A DNA stretch of 64,000 nt, taken from positions 1 to 64,000 of the forward strand of contig NZ_JAJEWP010000004.1 of NCBI RefSeq assembly GCF_020687825.1. Reading direction: 5' to 3'. The DNA comes from Fluctibacter halophilus (GTDB taxonomy: Bacteria > Pseudomonadota > Gammaproteobacteria > Enterobacterales > Alteromonadaceae). The translations under genes and the position numbers were made by a program. Shown here piece after piece: positions 1 through 12,087 of this stretch; position 1 is the first letter of the stretch; every line of letters starts with the position of its first letter. Below the pieces are notes generated by a model. That model did not search any database. It worked only from the letters and a program-made list of their open reading frames with translations, and was not told where the DNA came from.

Positions 1-87
1 TGCAAGCACTTCCTGTTACCGTTCGACTTGCATGTGTTAGGCCTGCCGCCAGCGTTCAATCTGAGCCATGATCAAACTCTTCAATTA
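1..87 (-). rRNA. 16S ribosomal RNA, 5' end only
   Basis: The reverse complement begins TAATTGAAGAGTTTGATCAT and continues through the universal AGAGTTTGATCMTGGCTCAG primer site, followed by the conserved AACGCTGGCGGCAGGCCTAA and the start of variable region V1. Only the first ~87 nt lie in the window; the rest of the rrn operon is off the left edge. The 5' end is placed by analogy with E. coli 16S, so it may be off by a few bases. Confidence 0.97.
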
Positions 88-157
88 AATATCGAAATAT
101 GAATTTTTGGTTGACACTCTTTTAACGAGTGCCCACACAGATTGTCTTGTTATCAAT

Positions 158-169
158 TGTTAAAGAACA
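158..169 (-). promoter_or_regulatory. boxA antitermination element of the rrn leader
   Basis: On the minus strand this reads TGTTCTTTAACA, one base from the classic rrn boxA TGCTCTTTAACA. It lies about 70 bases upstream of mature 16S. BoxA binds NusB-S10 and lets RNA polymerase escape Rho during rRNA synthesis. Confidence 0.85.
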
Positions 170-233
170 GTGCCAAAAACAACTCGTTTCCGGCTGCTTG
201 GAGTATCTCAGGACTCTCTCAAGCGGGACGCGC

Positions 234-261
234 ATTCTACGCTTTCCCTTCTCGATGTCAA
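234..261 (-). promoter_or_regulatory. rrn promoter, proximal (P2-like)
   Basis: On the minus strand: -35 TTGACA (261-256), a 16-base spacer, and -10 TAGAAT (239-234), followed by a GCGCGTC discriminator. The GC-rich discriminator is typical of promoters under stringent (ppGpp/DksA) and growth-rate control. Confidence 0.8.
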
Positions 262-361
262 CAGATTTTTTCAATCTTTCTGTCAGGCATCGTTCTTGCT
301 TAATTTCTGCCGGTGTCAACGTTTTGCGTTGCTGCCGAATGCCCTTAAGCAAGAGGCGCGC

Positions 362-389
362 ATTTTAGGGATTTATAACCTTGCGTCAA
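362..389 (-). promoter_or_regulatory. rrn promoter, distal (P1-like)
   Basis: On the minus strand: -35 TTGACG (389-384), a 16-base spacer, and -10 TAAAAT (367-362), followed by GCGCGCCTC. Architecture and discriminator match the proximal promoter. An AT-rich tract upstream (400-490) could be an UP element. Confidence 0.8.
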
Positions 390-550
390 GGGGCATACCC
401 AAAAAAGATTGTGGCAAGACGTTTAAGCGGCTAGTTTTTAGCCTGTACGTAAACCCAGTTTTAACTTTGTTAATTTATTGTTATTTTTAAACTCTTTTGC
501 GGCACGGATGTCGAACATAATGATAACAGCAACGCTTTGGTGTCCATTCA

Positions 551-1321
551 ATGAATAAAGCAGTCGCGATTCTGGTTACCTGTATGACCCTTGCATCATC
601 CGCATGGGCAGTGACCAGCACAGGCAATGAAGATAAAGAAGCCATGACCAAGGCCTTTGTACAAAGGCAGGTCGAGCAGAACATGTCCATTGGTCGAGCC
701 ATCAAGAGTATCGTCAGCCATTACCCTCAGGATGCAGAAATTATTATCAGCACCGCTCTTGACCTCTACCCCAAACAATACAAGGAAATCATCCATGCGG
801 CGATTGCTGCTGAACCCGCGTTGACCTCTCAGGTGGTCACCATTGCACTAAATAAGGGCATCAGTAGCTGTAGCAGCATTGTAAAAACCGCCATTACGGC
901 AGAACCCAGTTACGTTGATTTTGTTGTGCAAGCTGCAGCCAATGCTACGCCAGAGGAATTAGACGAAATCGTTCGTGTCGCTGTGATTACAGAGCCAGAC
1001 TCTGCCGACACGATTGTTCAGACTCTGTCTCAATCCCATCCCAATCAAATGGTCGACATTTTAAAAACGGCCATGGGTGCCGTTCCGTTTGTTGGGGAGT
1101 ATATGGTTGATGCGTTATTGGCTGTGTTCCCCAATGAGGCCGAGAATGTCGTCACCACAGCGGTGCGAGGTTCCAACGCTCAACGTGAACAAATCGCACG
1201 CATCATAGAAACAGCAGAAAACGCTGGTGTTGCCAAAAAAGACATTACCCAGTACGCCATCAATGCCGGATTGACCAAAGAAGAGATCGACACATTGTTA
1301 GCAGAGTCGGACAACAAATAG
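551..1321 (+). CDS. Secreted protein of exact 15-residue helical repeats, function unknown
   Basis: A 256-residue protein that I do not recognise. It starts with a Sec signal peptide (hydrophobic residues 4-18, likely cleavage after SAWA at residue 20), so it should be periplasmic or exported. Residues 49-213 form eleven consecutive 15-residue units with no insertions. Each reads roughly x-h-h-x-x-h-h-x-x-x-P-x-x-x-x, with Pro at unit position 11 in nine of eleven. Examples are SIVKTAITAEPSYVD, FVVQAAANATPEELD and EIVRVAVITEPDSAD. This suggests an alpha-helical solenoid. The remainder, about 214-256, is charged and helical. The gene is divergent from the rrn operon and has its own terminator. 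No strong Shine-Dalgarno precedes the ATG, which was chosen because the signal peptide begins there. Confidence 0.8.
   Translation: MNKAVAILVTCMTLASSAWAVTSTGNEDKEAMTKAFVQRQVEQNMSIGRAIKSIVSHYPQDAEIIISTALDLYPKQYKEIIHAAIAAEPALTSQVVTIALNKGISSCSSIVKTAITAEPSYVDFVVQAAANATPEELDEIVRVAVITEPDSADTIVQTLSQSHPNQMVDILKTAMGAVPFVGEYMVDALLAVFPNEAENVVTTAVRGSNAQREQIARIIETAENAGVAKKDITQYAINAGLTKEEIDTLLAESDNK
695..1189 (+). repeat. Eleven in-frame 15-codon (45-nt) protein repeats
   Basis: These codons encode residues 49-213 of the secreted protein. The 15-residue register holds without a single insertion or deletion. Hydrophobic residues sit at unit positions 2, 3 and 6-7, with Pro at 11. DNA identity between units is low, so the repetition is visible mainly in the protein, which implies an old and selected repeat. 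Confidence 0.8.
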
Positions 1322-1337
1322 CCATAGATAAATACGA

Positions 1338-1360
1338 AAGCGGCTCATAGCCGCTTTTTT
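1338..1360 (+). terminator. Rho-independent terminator of the 551-1321 gene
   Basis: An 8-bp stem, AAGCGGCT/AGCCGCTT, with a CAT loop is followed by a run of T. It lies 17 bases past the stop codon. The T run overlaps the stop codon of the convergent glycosyltransferase at 1359. Confidence 0.85.
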
Positions 1361-2519
1361 ATTGCCGACTTTCGAAAGCGACTCGTTCGTAAAGCCCATC
1401 GATTTCAGATGCGACCCTATCAACAGTAAAATACGAGACATAACGCGCTCGGCCAGTCTTGCCCATTGTGAAGAGCATCTCTCTATTCAAGTCAAATTCG
1501 GCTATCGCGTTAGCCAAGCTGTTCGCGTCTGCAGCCTTCACAACCAAGCCGGTCTTTCCATGTTGAACAACCCAACTCATACCCGAGCCCGGAACATCGG
1601 TCACGATACAGGGTTTTGCAGCGCGCATCGCTTCTAACAATACCACGCCAAATGCCTCAGTTCGTTCAATAGAAGGAAGGCACAGCACATCGCATTCGTA
1701 GAGCTCTGATGCAACTTGCTGATCAGACAACTCTGACTTCATGGTCACAATGTCAGCGAGGCCATCTTTATTGAGACGGCTTTTTATTGAAGCTGCCAGC
1801 TCACCGCTGCCAACAAGTGTCAAATGAACAGCTCGACCTTGCGCTTGCAGTGTCTTTATTGCCGAGAGTAAATAGTCATGCCCTTTGTAATACGTCAGTC
1901 GACCGATACAAAGTAGCTTTAACGGTGCATCTTGTTGACGCACCGGTTTCGGCGCTGACGTGGGTAAATCCTCAATCCCCAAAGGAATAACCACACATTT
2001 ATGCGTAAAATCCGCCAGTGCCGAACTGGACTCGAGGTACGCGGGGGATGTCACGATGATTGCGTTAGCACGACGCAACAGGGCTTTTTCAAATATTCGG
2101 TACAAGGGATAAAGAAACTTTACTTTCCAATCTGGTGCTGCGCCCAGCACATCCGAATGCCAGTGAATGACCCAGGGGATCCGCTTGGCTTCTGACAGGA
2201 ATAATAGCCAAAAACACGACACATTGGGCATGTGCAGATGCAGAACGTCAGGAGACTCTTGAATGATGTATTGTCGAAAATATCGACGCGCAGTTAACGC
2301 CAGAGGAACGAATACCAACTTGGTTAAAATAGGCAATCGTAATATTTGAATGCCTTCTTCTTCTGATTGCGAAAAAGGCAGACCGGGTTGGTGATGATGG
2401 ACCATAGCCATCACACGATGTCGCGACTTGCACTGACTGACCATAAGATGCTGCATGAAGTTCTCTATCCCCCCTTTAAAGGGCGAGTAGTACTTTCCAA
2501 TGTGAAAAATAGATTTCAT
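1359..2519 (-). CDS. Glycosyltransferase, GT4 family (GT-B fold)
   Basis: A 386-residue retaining glycosyltransferase that probably adds a sugar from a nucleotide donor to the growing surface polysaccharide on the cytoplasmic face. The N-terminal acceptor domain starts with the GGIENFMQHL glycine loop. The C-terminal donor domain has LLCIGRLTYYKGHDYLL and the E-x7-E type signature in EAFGVVLLEAM near residues 285-295. The ATG overlaps the TGA of the upstream glycosyltransferase by four bases (ATGA), so the two are translationally coupled. It is the last gene of the cluster's transcription unit. The donor is not readable from sequence. GDP-D-rhamnose or dTDP-L-rhamnose is likely from the neighbours. 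Confidence 0.85.
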   Translation of the reverse strand: MKSIFHIGKYYSPFKGGIENFMQHLMVSQCKSRHRVMAMVHHHQPGLPFSQSEEEGIQILRLPILTKLVFVPLALTARRYFRQYIIQESPDVLHLHMPNVSCFWLLFLSEAKRIPWVIHWHSDVLGAAPDWKVKFLYPLYRIFEKALLRRANAIIVTSPAYLESSSALADFTHKCVVIPLGIEDLPTSAPKPVRQQDAPLKLLCIGRLTYYKGHDYLLSAIKTLQAQGRAVHLTLVGSGELAASIKSRLNKDGLADIVTMKSELSDQQVASELYECDVLCLPSIERTEAFGVVLLEAMRAAKPCIVTDVPGSGMSWVVQHGKTGLVVKAADANSLANAIAEFDLNREMLFTMGKTGRARYVSYFTVDRVASEIDGLYERVAFESRQ

Positions 2520-3709
2520 GCTACAGTGTTATACACGTTAAGAGTTTGCTCTACACACTTTTCCCAGCTGTACGACTTCGCATATTCAAGCCCTAGCTGA
2601 ATGGCCTCCGATTGCTCGCGGCTGTCTTCTGATGCCTTGAGTATTGCATGCTGTATCGATTCAACACTCAACGGATCAACGTATATGGCAGCATCCAGAC
2701 AAATTTCTTGCATACTAGTACCTTGACTGGTCACCACCAAAGTACCACTTTGCATTGCTTCCAATGCAGGAAGACCAAACCCCTCATAAATTGAAGGAAA
2801 CAACAGCGCCTTCGCTGAAGACATCAAATATGCCAAAGACTGATTTGACTGATAACCTGCCAATACAACCCATTGCTTGGCCACTAAATCTTCAATTAAC
2901 GAACGAAAAGACTGGTCGGCCCACCCTTGCGCACCAACCATTACCAACGGCAAAGGAGCTGCAACAGATTGGCGGTACTGTTTGTATGCCTGCAACAACC
3001 GTTGAACATTCTTACGAGGTTCAACGGTTGAAACAAACAAAAAATACTCTTTGTGAGTAAGACTCAATGCGTTCAGAACAGACGAAGTACTTGACGTCTC
3101 ATAAGGACAAAAGCGTGTCTCAGCCCCAAGCGGTATCGCTGAGACACAATCAGGCGAAACTGAAAAACGATCAATAATTTCCTGTTTAACCAACACTGAG
3201 TCGGTAATGATATGATCAGCATATCGAGTGGCTTTTTTTATTTGGTCGTTTACCAACATGACTCGAGAGGCAGGATGGTATTCTGGGAATCGCAAGGTGG
3301 AAAGATCATGAATGGTCACTATACGGCGGCCCCTGAAAGATGGCAGCATAAAGTTTGGAGAGTGAAAAATTGCATCTCTTTTACCACCCAGTTGCAAGCG
3401 GTCTAGCCATGGGATTACGTGCTGATAAGCTTTAACTGCGAGGCGCGAGCGGGCCACCGATGCCCGCAAAGAAGAAAAAACACCTGACATGATTGGCTGG
3501 TTCTGTGCCAAGGGAGGGCATTCATGCCGCTCAAGCAACTCCCTAGGCTCAAAAAAGCGACCATGAGCATAAAAATCTAAGTGATCTACATCATTGCTGG
3601 TGTGAAGGCCTTTTCCAATTTGATACGTGTAGTGACCTATCCCCGTCAACGGCATCAACAGAGGATCGCAGCCTAAAATGATATTCAATCTTTTCCTCTT
3701 AACATCCAT
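2516..3709 (-). CDS. Glycosyltransferase, GT4 family (mannosyl/rhamnosyl-type)
   Basis: A 397-residue GT-B glycosyltransferase resembling the WbpY/MtfB-type mannosyl or D-rhamnosyl transferases. The N-terminal domain has the PLTGIGHYTYQ glycine loop. The donor domain has FLFVSTVEPRKNVQRLL and the E-x7-E motif YEGFGLPALEAM. The start overlaps the end of rmd by 25 bases, and its stop overlaps the next start, so the gene sits in a tightly coupled operon. Together with gmd and rmd it may use GDP-D-rhamnose, as in the Pseudomonas common polysaccharide antigen. That donor assignment is inferred from context only. Confidence 0.85.
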   Translation of the reverse strand: MDVKRKRLNIILGCDPLLMPLTGIGHYTYQIGKGLHTSNDVDHLDFYAHGRFFEPRELLERHECPPLAQNQPIMSGVFSSLRASVARSRLAVKAYQHVIPWLDRLQLGGKRDAIFHSPNFMLPSFRGRRIVTIHDLSTLRFPEYHPASRVMLVNDQIKKATRYADHIITDSVLVKQEIIDRFSVSPDCVSAIPLGAETRFCPYETSSTSSVLNALSLTHKEYFLFVSTVEPRKNVQRLLQAYKQYRQSVAAPLPLVMVGAQGWADQSFRSLIEDLVAKQWVVLAGYQSNQSLAYLMSSAKALLFPSIYEGFGLPALEAMQSGTLVVTSQGTSMQEICLDAAIYVDPLSVESIQHAILKASEDSREQSEAIQLGLEYAKSYSWEKCVEQTLNVYNTVA

Positions 3710-4586
3710 TCTAAGGTCTGTTGAAAGCTATAGGTTCGATAACCACCGATTACGCTTTTCAATCGTTCATCACTGCCGAACAACTGCTTAATCTCATTTT
3801 CGCGAACGAATGCGCGATTAACTTTAACGTCCAACGTATGCCCGGAAATCTCTGAGCACATAGACAATACTTCCTGCAAACTGGTTGGCTTCCCGGAGCA
3901 GACATTGAAGGTGCAGTTCACCGCTGAAGAAGACAGCAGACGTATATATGCATTCACCACATCCCTCACATCTGAAAAATCCCGTGCAACGTCAGTATTG
4001 CCTAACTCGATAATCGGTTGCTTTTCGAGAAAGGCATTGACAATTTTAGGTACCAGGAAATTAAGAGACTGGCCTCTTCCAGTATAATTAAAGGGACGAA
4101 CAACCACCATAGGCAATAAATGCTGCCTCGTTCGAAGAGCAAACTCCATCGCGCACTTTGATACAGCGTAGTCGTTCTGTGGATTCAGCTCGACAGCTTC
4201 ATCGATTGGCAGTTCAAGGGTATTCCCATACACATTCGCACTACTAATAAAAAGCGCTTTCTTAAGGTTTGGTTTGAACGTTGTCAGTGCATCAATCAGG
4301 TTAAGGGTACCCACAATATTTGTGCGGTACATTTCATCAACATTGCCATGAGCAACAAACGCAATTGCCGCCAAGTGCACAACATAGTCAAACGACAATT
4401 CCGATATCACCCTGTTGACCGCTTGCTTGTTTAGCAAATCTGCAACAACCGTCTCGCATAGAGATGTCCGCGTCACGTCAGACTGACTCAAAGCAATACA
4501 GGAGAACCCCTCTTTTGACGCCGCCCGGATAAAATGTTGCCCAGTAAACCCACTAGCTCCGGTGACAAGTATGGTACCTTTATTCA

Positions 4587-4587
<1 letters not shown>
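3685..4587 (-). CDS. rmd: GDP-6-deoxy-D-mannose (GDP-4-keto-6-deoxymannose) reductase
   Basis: A 300-residue extended short-chain dehydrogenase/reductase with the nucleotide-binding GASGFTGQHF at the N-terminus and the YAVSK (YxxxK) catalytic pair. The internal RPFNYTGRGQ is typical of Rmd-type reductases. The expected reaction is NAD(P)H-dependent reduction of the 4-keto-6-deoxy sugar made by Gmd to GDP-D-rhamnose. The ATG at 4587 shares one base with the gmd stop (TGATG), and a TTG three bases earlier is less likely. Closely related reductases make other 6-deoxy sugars, so the exact product is inferred from the pairing with gmd and the ABC exporter. Confidence 0.75.
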
Positions 4588-8143
<3,556 letters not shown>

Positions 8144-8311
8144 TTTTTAGTTAGCTCTTACATAAGCTAGAGCAAAGATACACTTAAGCAGCGGTGCGAG
8201 CGCAAAGCTCGCGTAACATCATTTTTTTCTGAATACGAAATGTTTATCTGCGATGCTTTCTACGGCCTAGTAGCTGCACTATTACGCACATACGGCGTAT
8301 GAGAAGGACAT

Positions 8312-9757
8312 CTATTCCCTTTTAAACTGTTCTTCATTCTGACTCCCTTCATTACCTGATGCTTCAGCGGCATTTTGTTGGTTGGCGGCCTCTGTTTGTG
8401 CCATGTTGACCTGCTCGACATAACGCTGATGCTCACCTAACACTCTGTCGAGTTCAATATGTAACGCACTCAATTCTTGGTCTTTTTGCGCGACAAGATC
8501 GTACAATTTTTTCTCATGTACAGACTTAGATTCAAACGCTTGATTGAGCGCCTCATAAGTATTCTGCACTTTTATCACTTCGGCTTGAAAACCCTCAATG
8601 ACAGCAGATGCTTCACTGTCTTTCTGTTCAAGTAATTTTGCAAGAGCGGCAAATTGCTCTTCGTAGTCTCGCTTGAAGTTGCCTAACTCACCCTCTTTGT
8701 CGTCGAAGGCTTTTCGAAGTGACGCATAAGCTTCAGACATATTAGCCGTTTCATCAGTCAAAACTTGCTGAGTCTTTTTCAGTTCAGCTTCTTTTTGCTG
8801 TAGTTGATTTCTGAGCTGCTCATTTTCCGCGCGAAGCGCTTGCGTATCGCCTTCGCGTTCAGCAAATGAGGAACTAACATCGGAAAGATGTTGTTGTAGC
8901 TTGGTGTTTTCCTGTTCAAGCGAATTTGTATAGGTCGTGGCTTCCTCAACAGCTTTCTCTTTTTGCTGAATATGGAACTTCAATGACTCAATGTAGTCGT
9001 CGTATTCCGCGAAAAAGTGATTTTGGCTATCGACCATTATCGTGCTATGTAGCTTTTGCCGAACTTCTTCTGCCATTGAATGTTGTGAACAAACAGCGAT
9101 AGAAAACTTAGCACTCTCGGCGTGAAACGGCCCTGGGCGCTCAAAGCATTGCTCTTCAACACTTAGCACGGATTGCCCCGACGTAGCGTCCGCTGAACTG
9201 ATAACACTGGCGCTAACAAAAGACTGCCCCATAATCACACACTCGGGGAAATAGTTCTCAACAAAGCGGACAAACTCACGGGCTGAAAATTCTTTAATAT
9301 GGAACTCGTTATCCACCTCTTTGTACAAACCTGAATTCAAATTTGGTGTTGAGATCAACAACACACCACCAGGTTTCAAAACACGCTGGAACTCACCCAT
9401 CGCTTTGATTTGCTGAGTTTCATCAATGTGCTCAATGGTTTCAAACGATGTAATGACGTCAAAGGTATTGTCTTCAAAAGGCAACGCGCACACATCCCCT
9501 TGACGAAAAGAAAGGTGTTCAAGCTGATATTTATGTTGAGCATATTCAACCGTTTCGGATGAAATATCGACACCACAGACCTGCTTGGATTGCCGTTGAG
9601 CCAATAGGTGAGAACCATACCCAGCTCCACAGGCCACATCCAATACTACTTTGTCCTCCACCAATGCAGATGCAAAGTGATAACGATGCCAGTGCTCGAA
9701 ACTGATAATTGAGGATTTTATCGAATCCGGAATATAACGCTCACCGCTGTATTTCAT
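8312..9757 (-). CDS. SAM methyltransferase with long C-terminal coiled coil (WbdD-like architecture)
   Basis: A 481-residue protein. Residues 1-230 are a class I SAM-dependent methyltransferase, with motif I VLDVACGAGYGSHLLA, FDVITSFETIEHI and LKPGGVLLISTPN. Residues about 254-450 are a nearly uninterrupted coiled coil rich in E, Q, K and L, followed by an acidic, Gln/Asn-rich tail. In the E. coli O8/O9a systems, WbdD caps the O-antigen non-reducing end and its coiled coil sets chain length. This protein has a comparable methyltransferase-plus-rod layout but no kinase domain that I can see. A role as chain terminator or ruler is inferred. The gene follows the PhyH gene by 27 bases. Confidence 0.8.
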   Translation of the reverse strand: MKYSGERYIPDSIKSSIISFEHWHRYHFASALVEDKVVLDVACGAGYGSHLLAQRQSKQVCGVDISSETVEYAQHKYQLEHLSFRQGDVCALPFEDNTFDVITSFETIEHIDETQQIKAMGEFQRVLKPGGVLLISTPNLNSGLYKEVDNEFHIKEFSAREFVRFVENYFPECVIMGQSFVSASVISSADATSGQSVLSVEEQCFERPGPFHAESAKFSIAVCSQHSMAEEVRQKLHSTIMVDSQNHFFAEYDDYIESLKFHIQQKEKAVEEATTYTNSLEQENTKLQQHLSDVSSSFAEREGDTQALRAENEQLRNQLQQKEAELKKTQQVLTDETANMSEAYASLRKAFDDKEGELGNFKRDYEEQFAALAKLLEQKDSEASAVIEGFQAEVIKVQNTYEALNQAFESKSVHEKKLYDLVAQKDQELSALHIELDRVLGEHQRYVEQVNMAQTEAANQQNAAEASGNEGSQNEEQFKRE

Positions 9758-9784
9758 AGCTATAATTTGTTCCGCAAAGGTGAG

Positions 9785-10645
9785 TTAGACGGCTTCGGAT
9801 GCCTGCTCAAAGGTCACTGAAAAATCTGGCAAGTTCTCTACATCCTCTTCTTGTAAAGGCCCAAAAAAGCGTGACTGTGGAGCATAAGGCGGATGCGACC
9901 AACGACGGTTGATGGGGCTATTTGCTTTGGTATTGTAACACCCCAGGAGCGCCAAACGAGAGTGGTCCGAAAGATTGTCATGGGAGCCATGAAACAAATT
10001 GCAATGAAAAAGCACCGCATCGCCGGGTGACAGTGCAATGGGTACTTCATCAAATCGCTGTTTTGCTGCGTTCAAACGTTCAGCTTCAACTTCACTGTCG
10101 GAGAAACCGTCGAACAGTGTATGCTCGACCCGACCCATTTTGTGGGATCCTGGCATTAAACGCAAACAACCATTTTCTTCTGTCGCTGCATCCAAGGCAA
10201 TGAAGCAGGTTGCCATTTGTGGGAAAAGGCAGCCCATCTGATACCAATAGAAGTAATCCTGGTGAAACTTAAACCCGACTGAATTACTGTACTTTAGCGT
10301 GACTTTGTTGTGATAAACATAAGCATCATCATCAAACAAGTAGCTCACCATGTCGATCAGTTTGTAATTACGCGTCATTTTGGAAAAAACATCGTTACCG
10401 AAAACGTCATTCATAACAAAGATGCTTTCAAACGACGGCTTTTTACCACTGTCAAATTTTGCCTTAACGTCTCTGAAGCGCTCATTCATTGCCTCACAGC
10501 CGATAATGGCACGCTTGACCAGCGCCACTTCCTGCTGACTAAACGCTTTGGGGATCACCACATAACCTTTTTCCCAAAACTGCTCTTTCAAGTTGTCAAA
10601 GGATGCCAGGAAAGCCCGACTCTTTTCACTGAACGTCACACTCAT
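9785..10645 (-). CDS. PhyH-type Fe(II)/2-oxoglutarate dioxygenase
   Basis: A 286-residue member of the phytanoyl-CoA dioxygenase family. It carries the HxD iron ligands in KFHQDYFYWYQ (about residue 127), the distal His in LFHGSHDN and the 2-oxoglutarate-binding Arg in SRLALLG. It may hydroxylate a sugar, lipid or small molecule, but the substrate is not predictable. The ATG at 10645 has a strong Shine-Dalgarno (GGAGGGAA), so I prefer it to the longer frame starting at 10708. It lies between a sulfotransferase and the methyltransferase, which suggests a glycan-modifying role. Confidence 0.8.
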   Translation of the reverse strand: MSVTFSEKSRAFLASFDNLKEQFWEKGYVVIPKAFSQQEVALVKRAIIGCEAMNERFRDVKAKFDSGKKPSFESIFVMNDVFGNDVFSKMTRNYKLIDMVSYLFDDDAYVYHNKVTLKYSNSVGFKFHQDYFYWYQMGCLFPQMATCFIALDAATEENGCLRLMPGSHKMGRVEHTLFDGFSDSEVEAERLNAAKQRFDEVPIALSPGDAVLFHCNLFHGSHDNLSDHSRLALLGCYNTKANSPINRRWSHPPYAPQSRFFGPLQEEDVENLPDFSVTFEQASEAV

Positions 10646-10708
10646 ATTGTTCCCTCCGGACATGGACAAAACAGGACGTCGACAAGCTTCGCACGCCCTG
10701 TCTGGCAT

Positions 10709-12061
10709 TTACATTTCGTACCCAAAAGCACCCAGAATATGGCCCATTTCGCGTTTACAAGCCGCTTTCATTTCTTCTGACATATCTTTTTTCCAACGAC
10801 CAATCGAATCAGCAGGATTCTTGGTCGTTTTGTGTGCATCCATGCTTGAGTTAGTTTCGTTTGCAGCCGCAATGACCGATGCTACTGTTTTTTCAGAAGC
10901 GTCAATTTCAGCATAATCAAACAAATCTTTCAGTACTTTTGCAGGCTCTAGGATCAGATCTTCATATTTCAGCAAAAAGGCATTACCTCCTCGCTCAGCA
11001 AGCGCGTTGGCCATCCGCATCGTACCGGCCTTAGATACATGTTCAACCCACTGAATATCATCACTGACCCGCTCCCGTCCAAAAGAAACAGTATTGCGCT
11101 TTTCATTGAACGACTTGGCTGAGCATAAAACGTCCCTGAAGTCCCTGACCAAGATGATCTCTTTCGGCTCCTGGTAGACATCGTAGTACATCGACTGAAG
11201 ATGACAGGGAAGCATTTTCTCGGTGAAGTATTTCGCCCGAGGTTTGTTCTCGCTTTTGGCAACCAAATCGTAAAACGCATCAATTTGCTGGACCACAAAA
11301 TCCTTGGTTTGGCGAACAACGCCCTCTGAATAATGGTCATAGAAATCAGCACTATTGTTATATTGGTTCAGGTAGTGCTCATGGGTGTAGGGATTGTGCC
11401 CGATACTCCCCATGGTAACTTCAAAATTATCTGGGTGTGAGGAGCTGGCAAAGTCGGCTGGATCAGTTAAGACCTTCAGCATCTGCATCCAATACTCTGA
11501 TTGCTTTATTTCGTGAGGGTAAAAATTCGACGTGGCAATACTGGGGTGTTGAGACAACAGTTTCATTGCCCACGTTGTTCCGCTTCGTCCTATCGCCGTC
11601 AGCATCAATGGTTGATATTTGGTTTTACTTTTAAGTTTAGTTGTCTTGCGACCAGTGATTTTAGCGAACGGAACTTTAACCCGGCTCTTTGCATCATCTC
11701 CTTTAAACACAGCAACCAGTTCGAAATGAAAGTTTTCCGGCAGACCGAGGAGACCAATATTGGCATGAAACCCACAATTGACCTTGCGCTGGTCCGGCAG
11801 CTGGAAATGCTCAATCACATCTGGGCGCGCAATATTCAGCGGTAAACGTTTGAGATGAAGGCCATCAACATTGACTTCGATAGATAACAGAGGACGCTTG
11901 TCTTGAGGCAAAACCCATCCACTGATGGTTAAATCAATTGCTCGCGCTGTTTTACCAGCTTTCGGATTATCGACGGAAACTGCCTGTATGAGATCAGAAG
12001 ACGTGTGTGTTAACTGGACTTCGTCGATGGTTACACTTAAAGAAGGAGTTCGGTTTATCAT
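10709..12061 (-). CDS. Sulfotransferase with N-terminal beta-sandwich-like domain
   Basis: A 450-residue protein. Residues about 150-450 form a PAPS-dependent sulfotransferase domain. The 5'-phosphosulfate loop is TAIGRSGTTWAMKLL and the 3'-phosphate-binding segment is LVRDFRDVLCSAKSF near residue 303. Residues 1-150 are predicted beta-rich (ISGWVLPQDKRPLLSIEVNV), possibly a glycan-binding module. It probably transfers sulfate to the surface polysaccharide or its precursor. PAPS-making enzymes are not in the window. It sits between rmlD and the PhyH gene on the same strand. Confidence 0.85.
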   Translation of the reverse strand: MINRTPSLSVTIDEVQLTHTSSDLIQAVSVDNPKAGKTARAIDLTISGWVLPQDKRPLLSIEVNVDGLHLKRLPLNIARPDVIEHFQLPDQRKVNCGFHANIGLLGLPENFHFELVAVFKGDDAKSRVKVPFAKITGRKTTKLKSKTKYQPLMLTAIGRSGTTWAMKLLSQHPSIATSNFYPHEIKQSEYWMQMLKVLTDPADFASSSHPDNFEVTMGSIGHNPYTHEHYLNQYNNSADFYDHYSEGVVRQTKDFVVQQIDAFYDLVAKSENKPRAKYFTEKMLPCHLQSMYYDVYQEPKEIILVRDFRDVLCSAKSFNEKRNTVSFGRERVSDDIQWVEHVSKAGTMRMANALAERGGNAFLLKYEDLILEPAKVLKDLFDYAEIDASEKTVASVIAAANETNSSMDAHKTTKNPADSIGRWKKDMSEEMKAACKREMGHILGAFGYEM

Positions 12062-12087
12062 GTTAATACATTATTTGGTTAGGGCGC

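Larger units (their letters stand above)
88..550 (-). promoter_or_regulatory. rrn leader and upstream promoter region
   Basis: This 463-base stretch has no gene. Read toward the 16S gene it holds an AT-rich tract (about 400-490) that could act as an UP element, two sigma-70 type promoters with GC-rich discriminators, a boxA antitermination element and the pre-16S leader. The end nearest 550 must also carry the promoter of the divergent gene at 551. CATAAT at 516-521 is a possible -10 for it, without a convincing -35. Confidence 0.8.

Noticed and set aside
314-319. A further TTGACA on the minus strand between the two rrn promoters
   Set aside because: No acceptable -10 lies 16-18 bases downstream (AAGAAC or similar), so it is not called a third promoter.
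8144-8311. 168-base gap between the methyltransferase and the large glycosyltransferase gene
   Set aside because: Searched for a small gene, terminator or promoter; nothing convincing was found.
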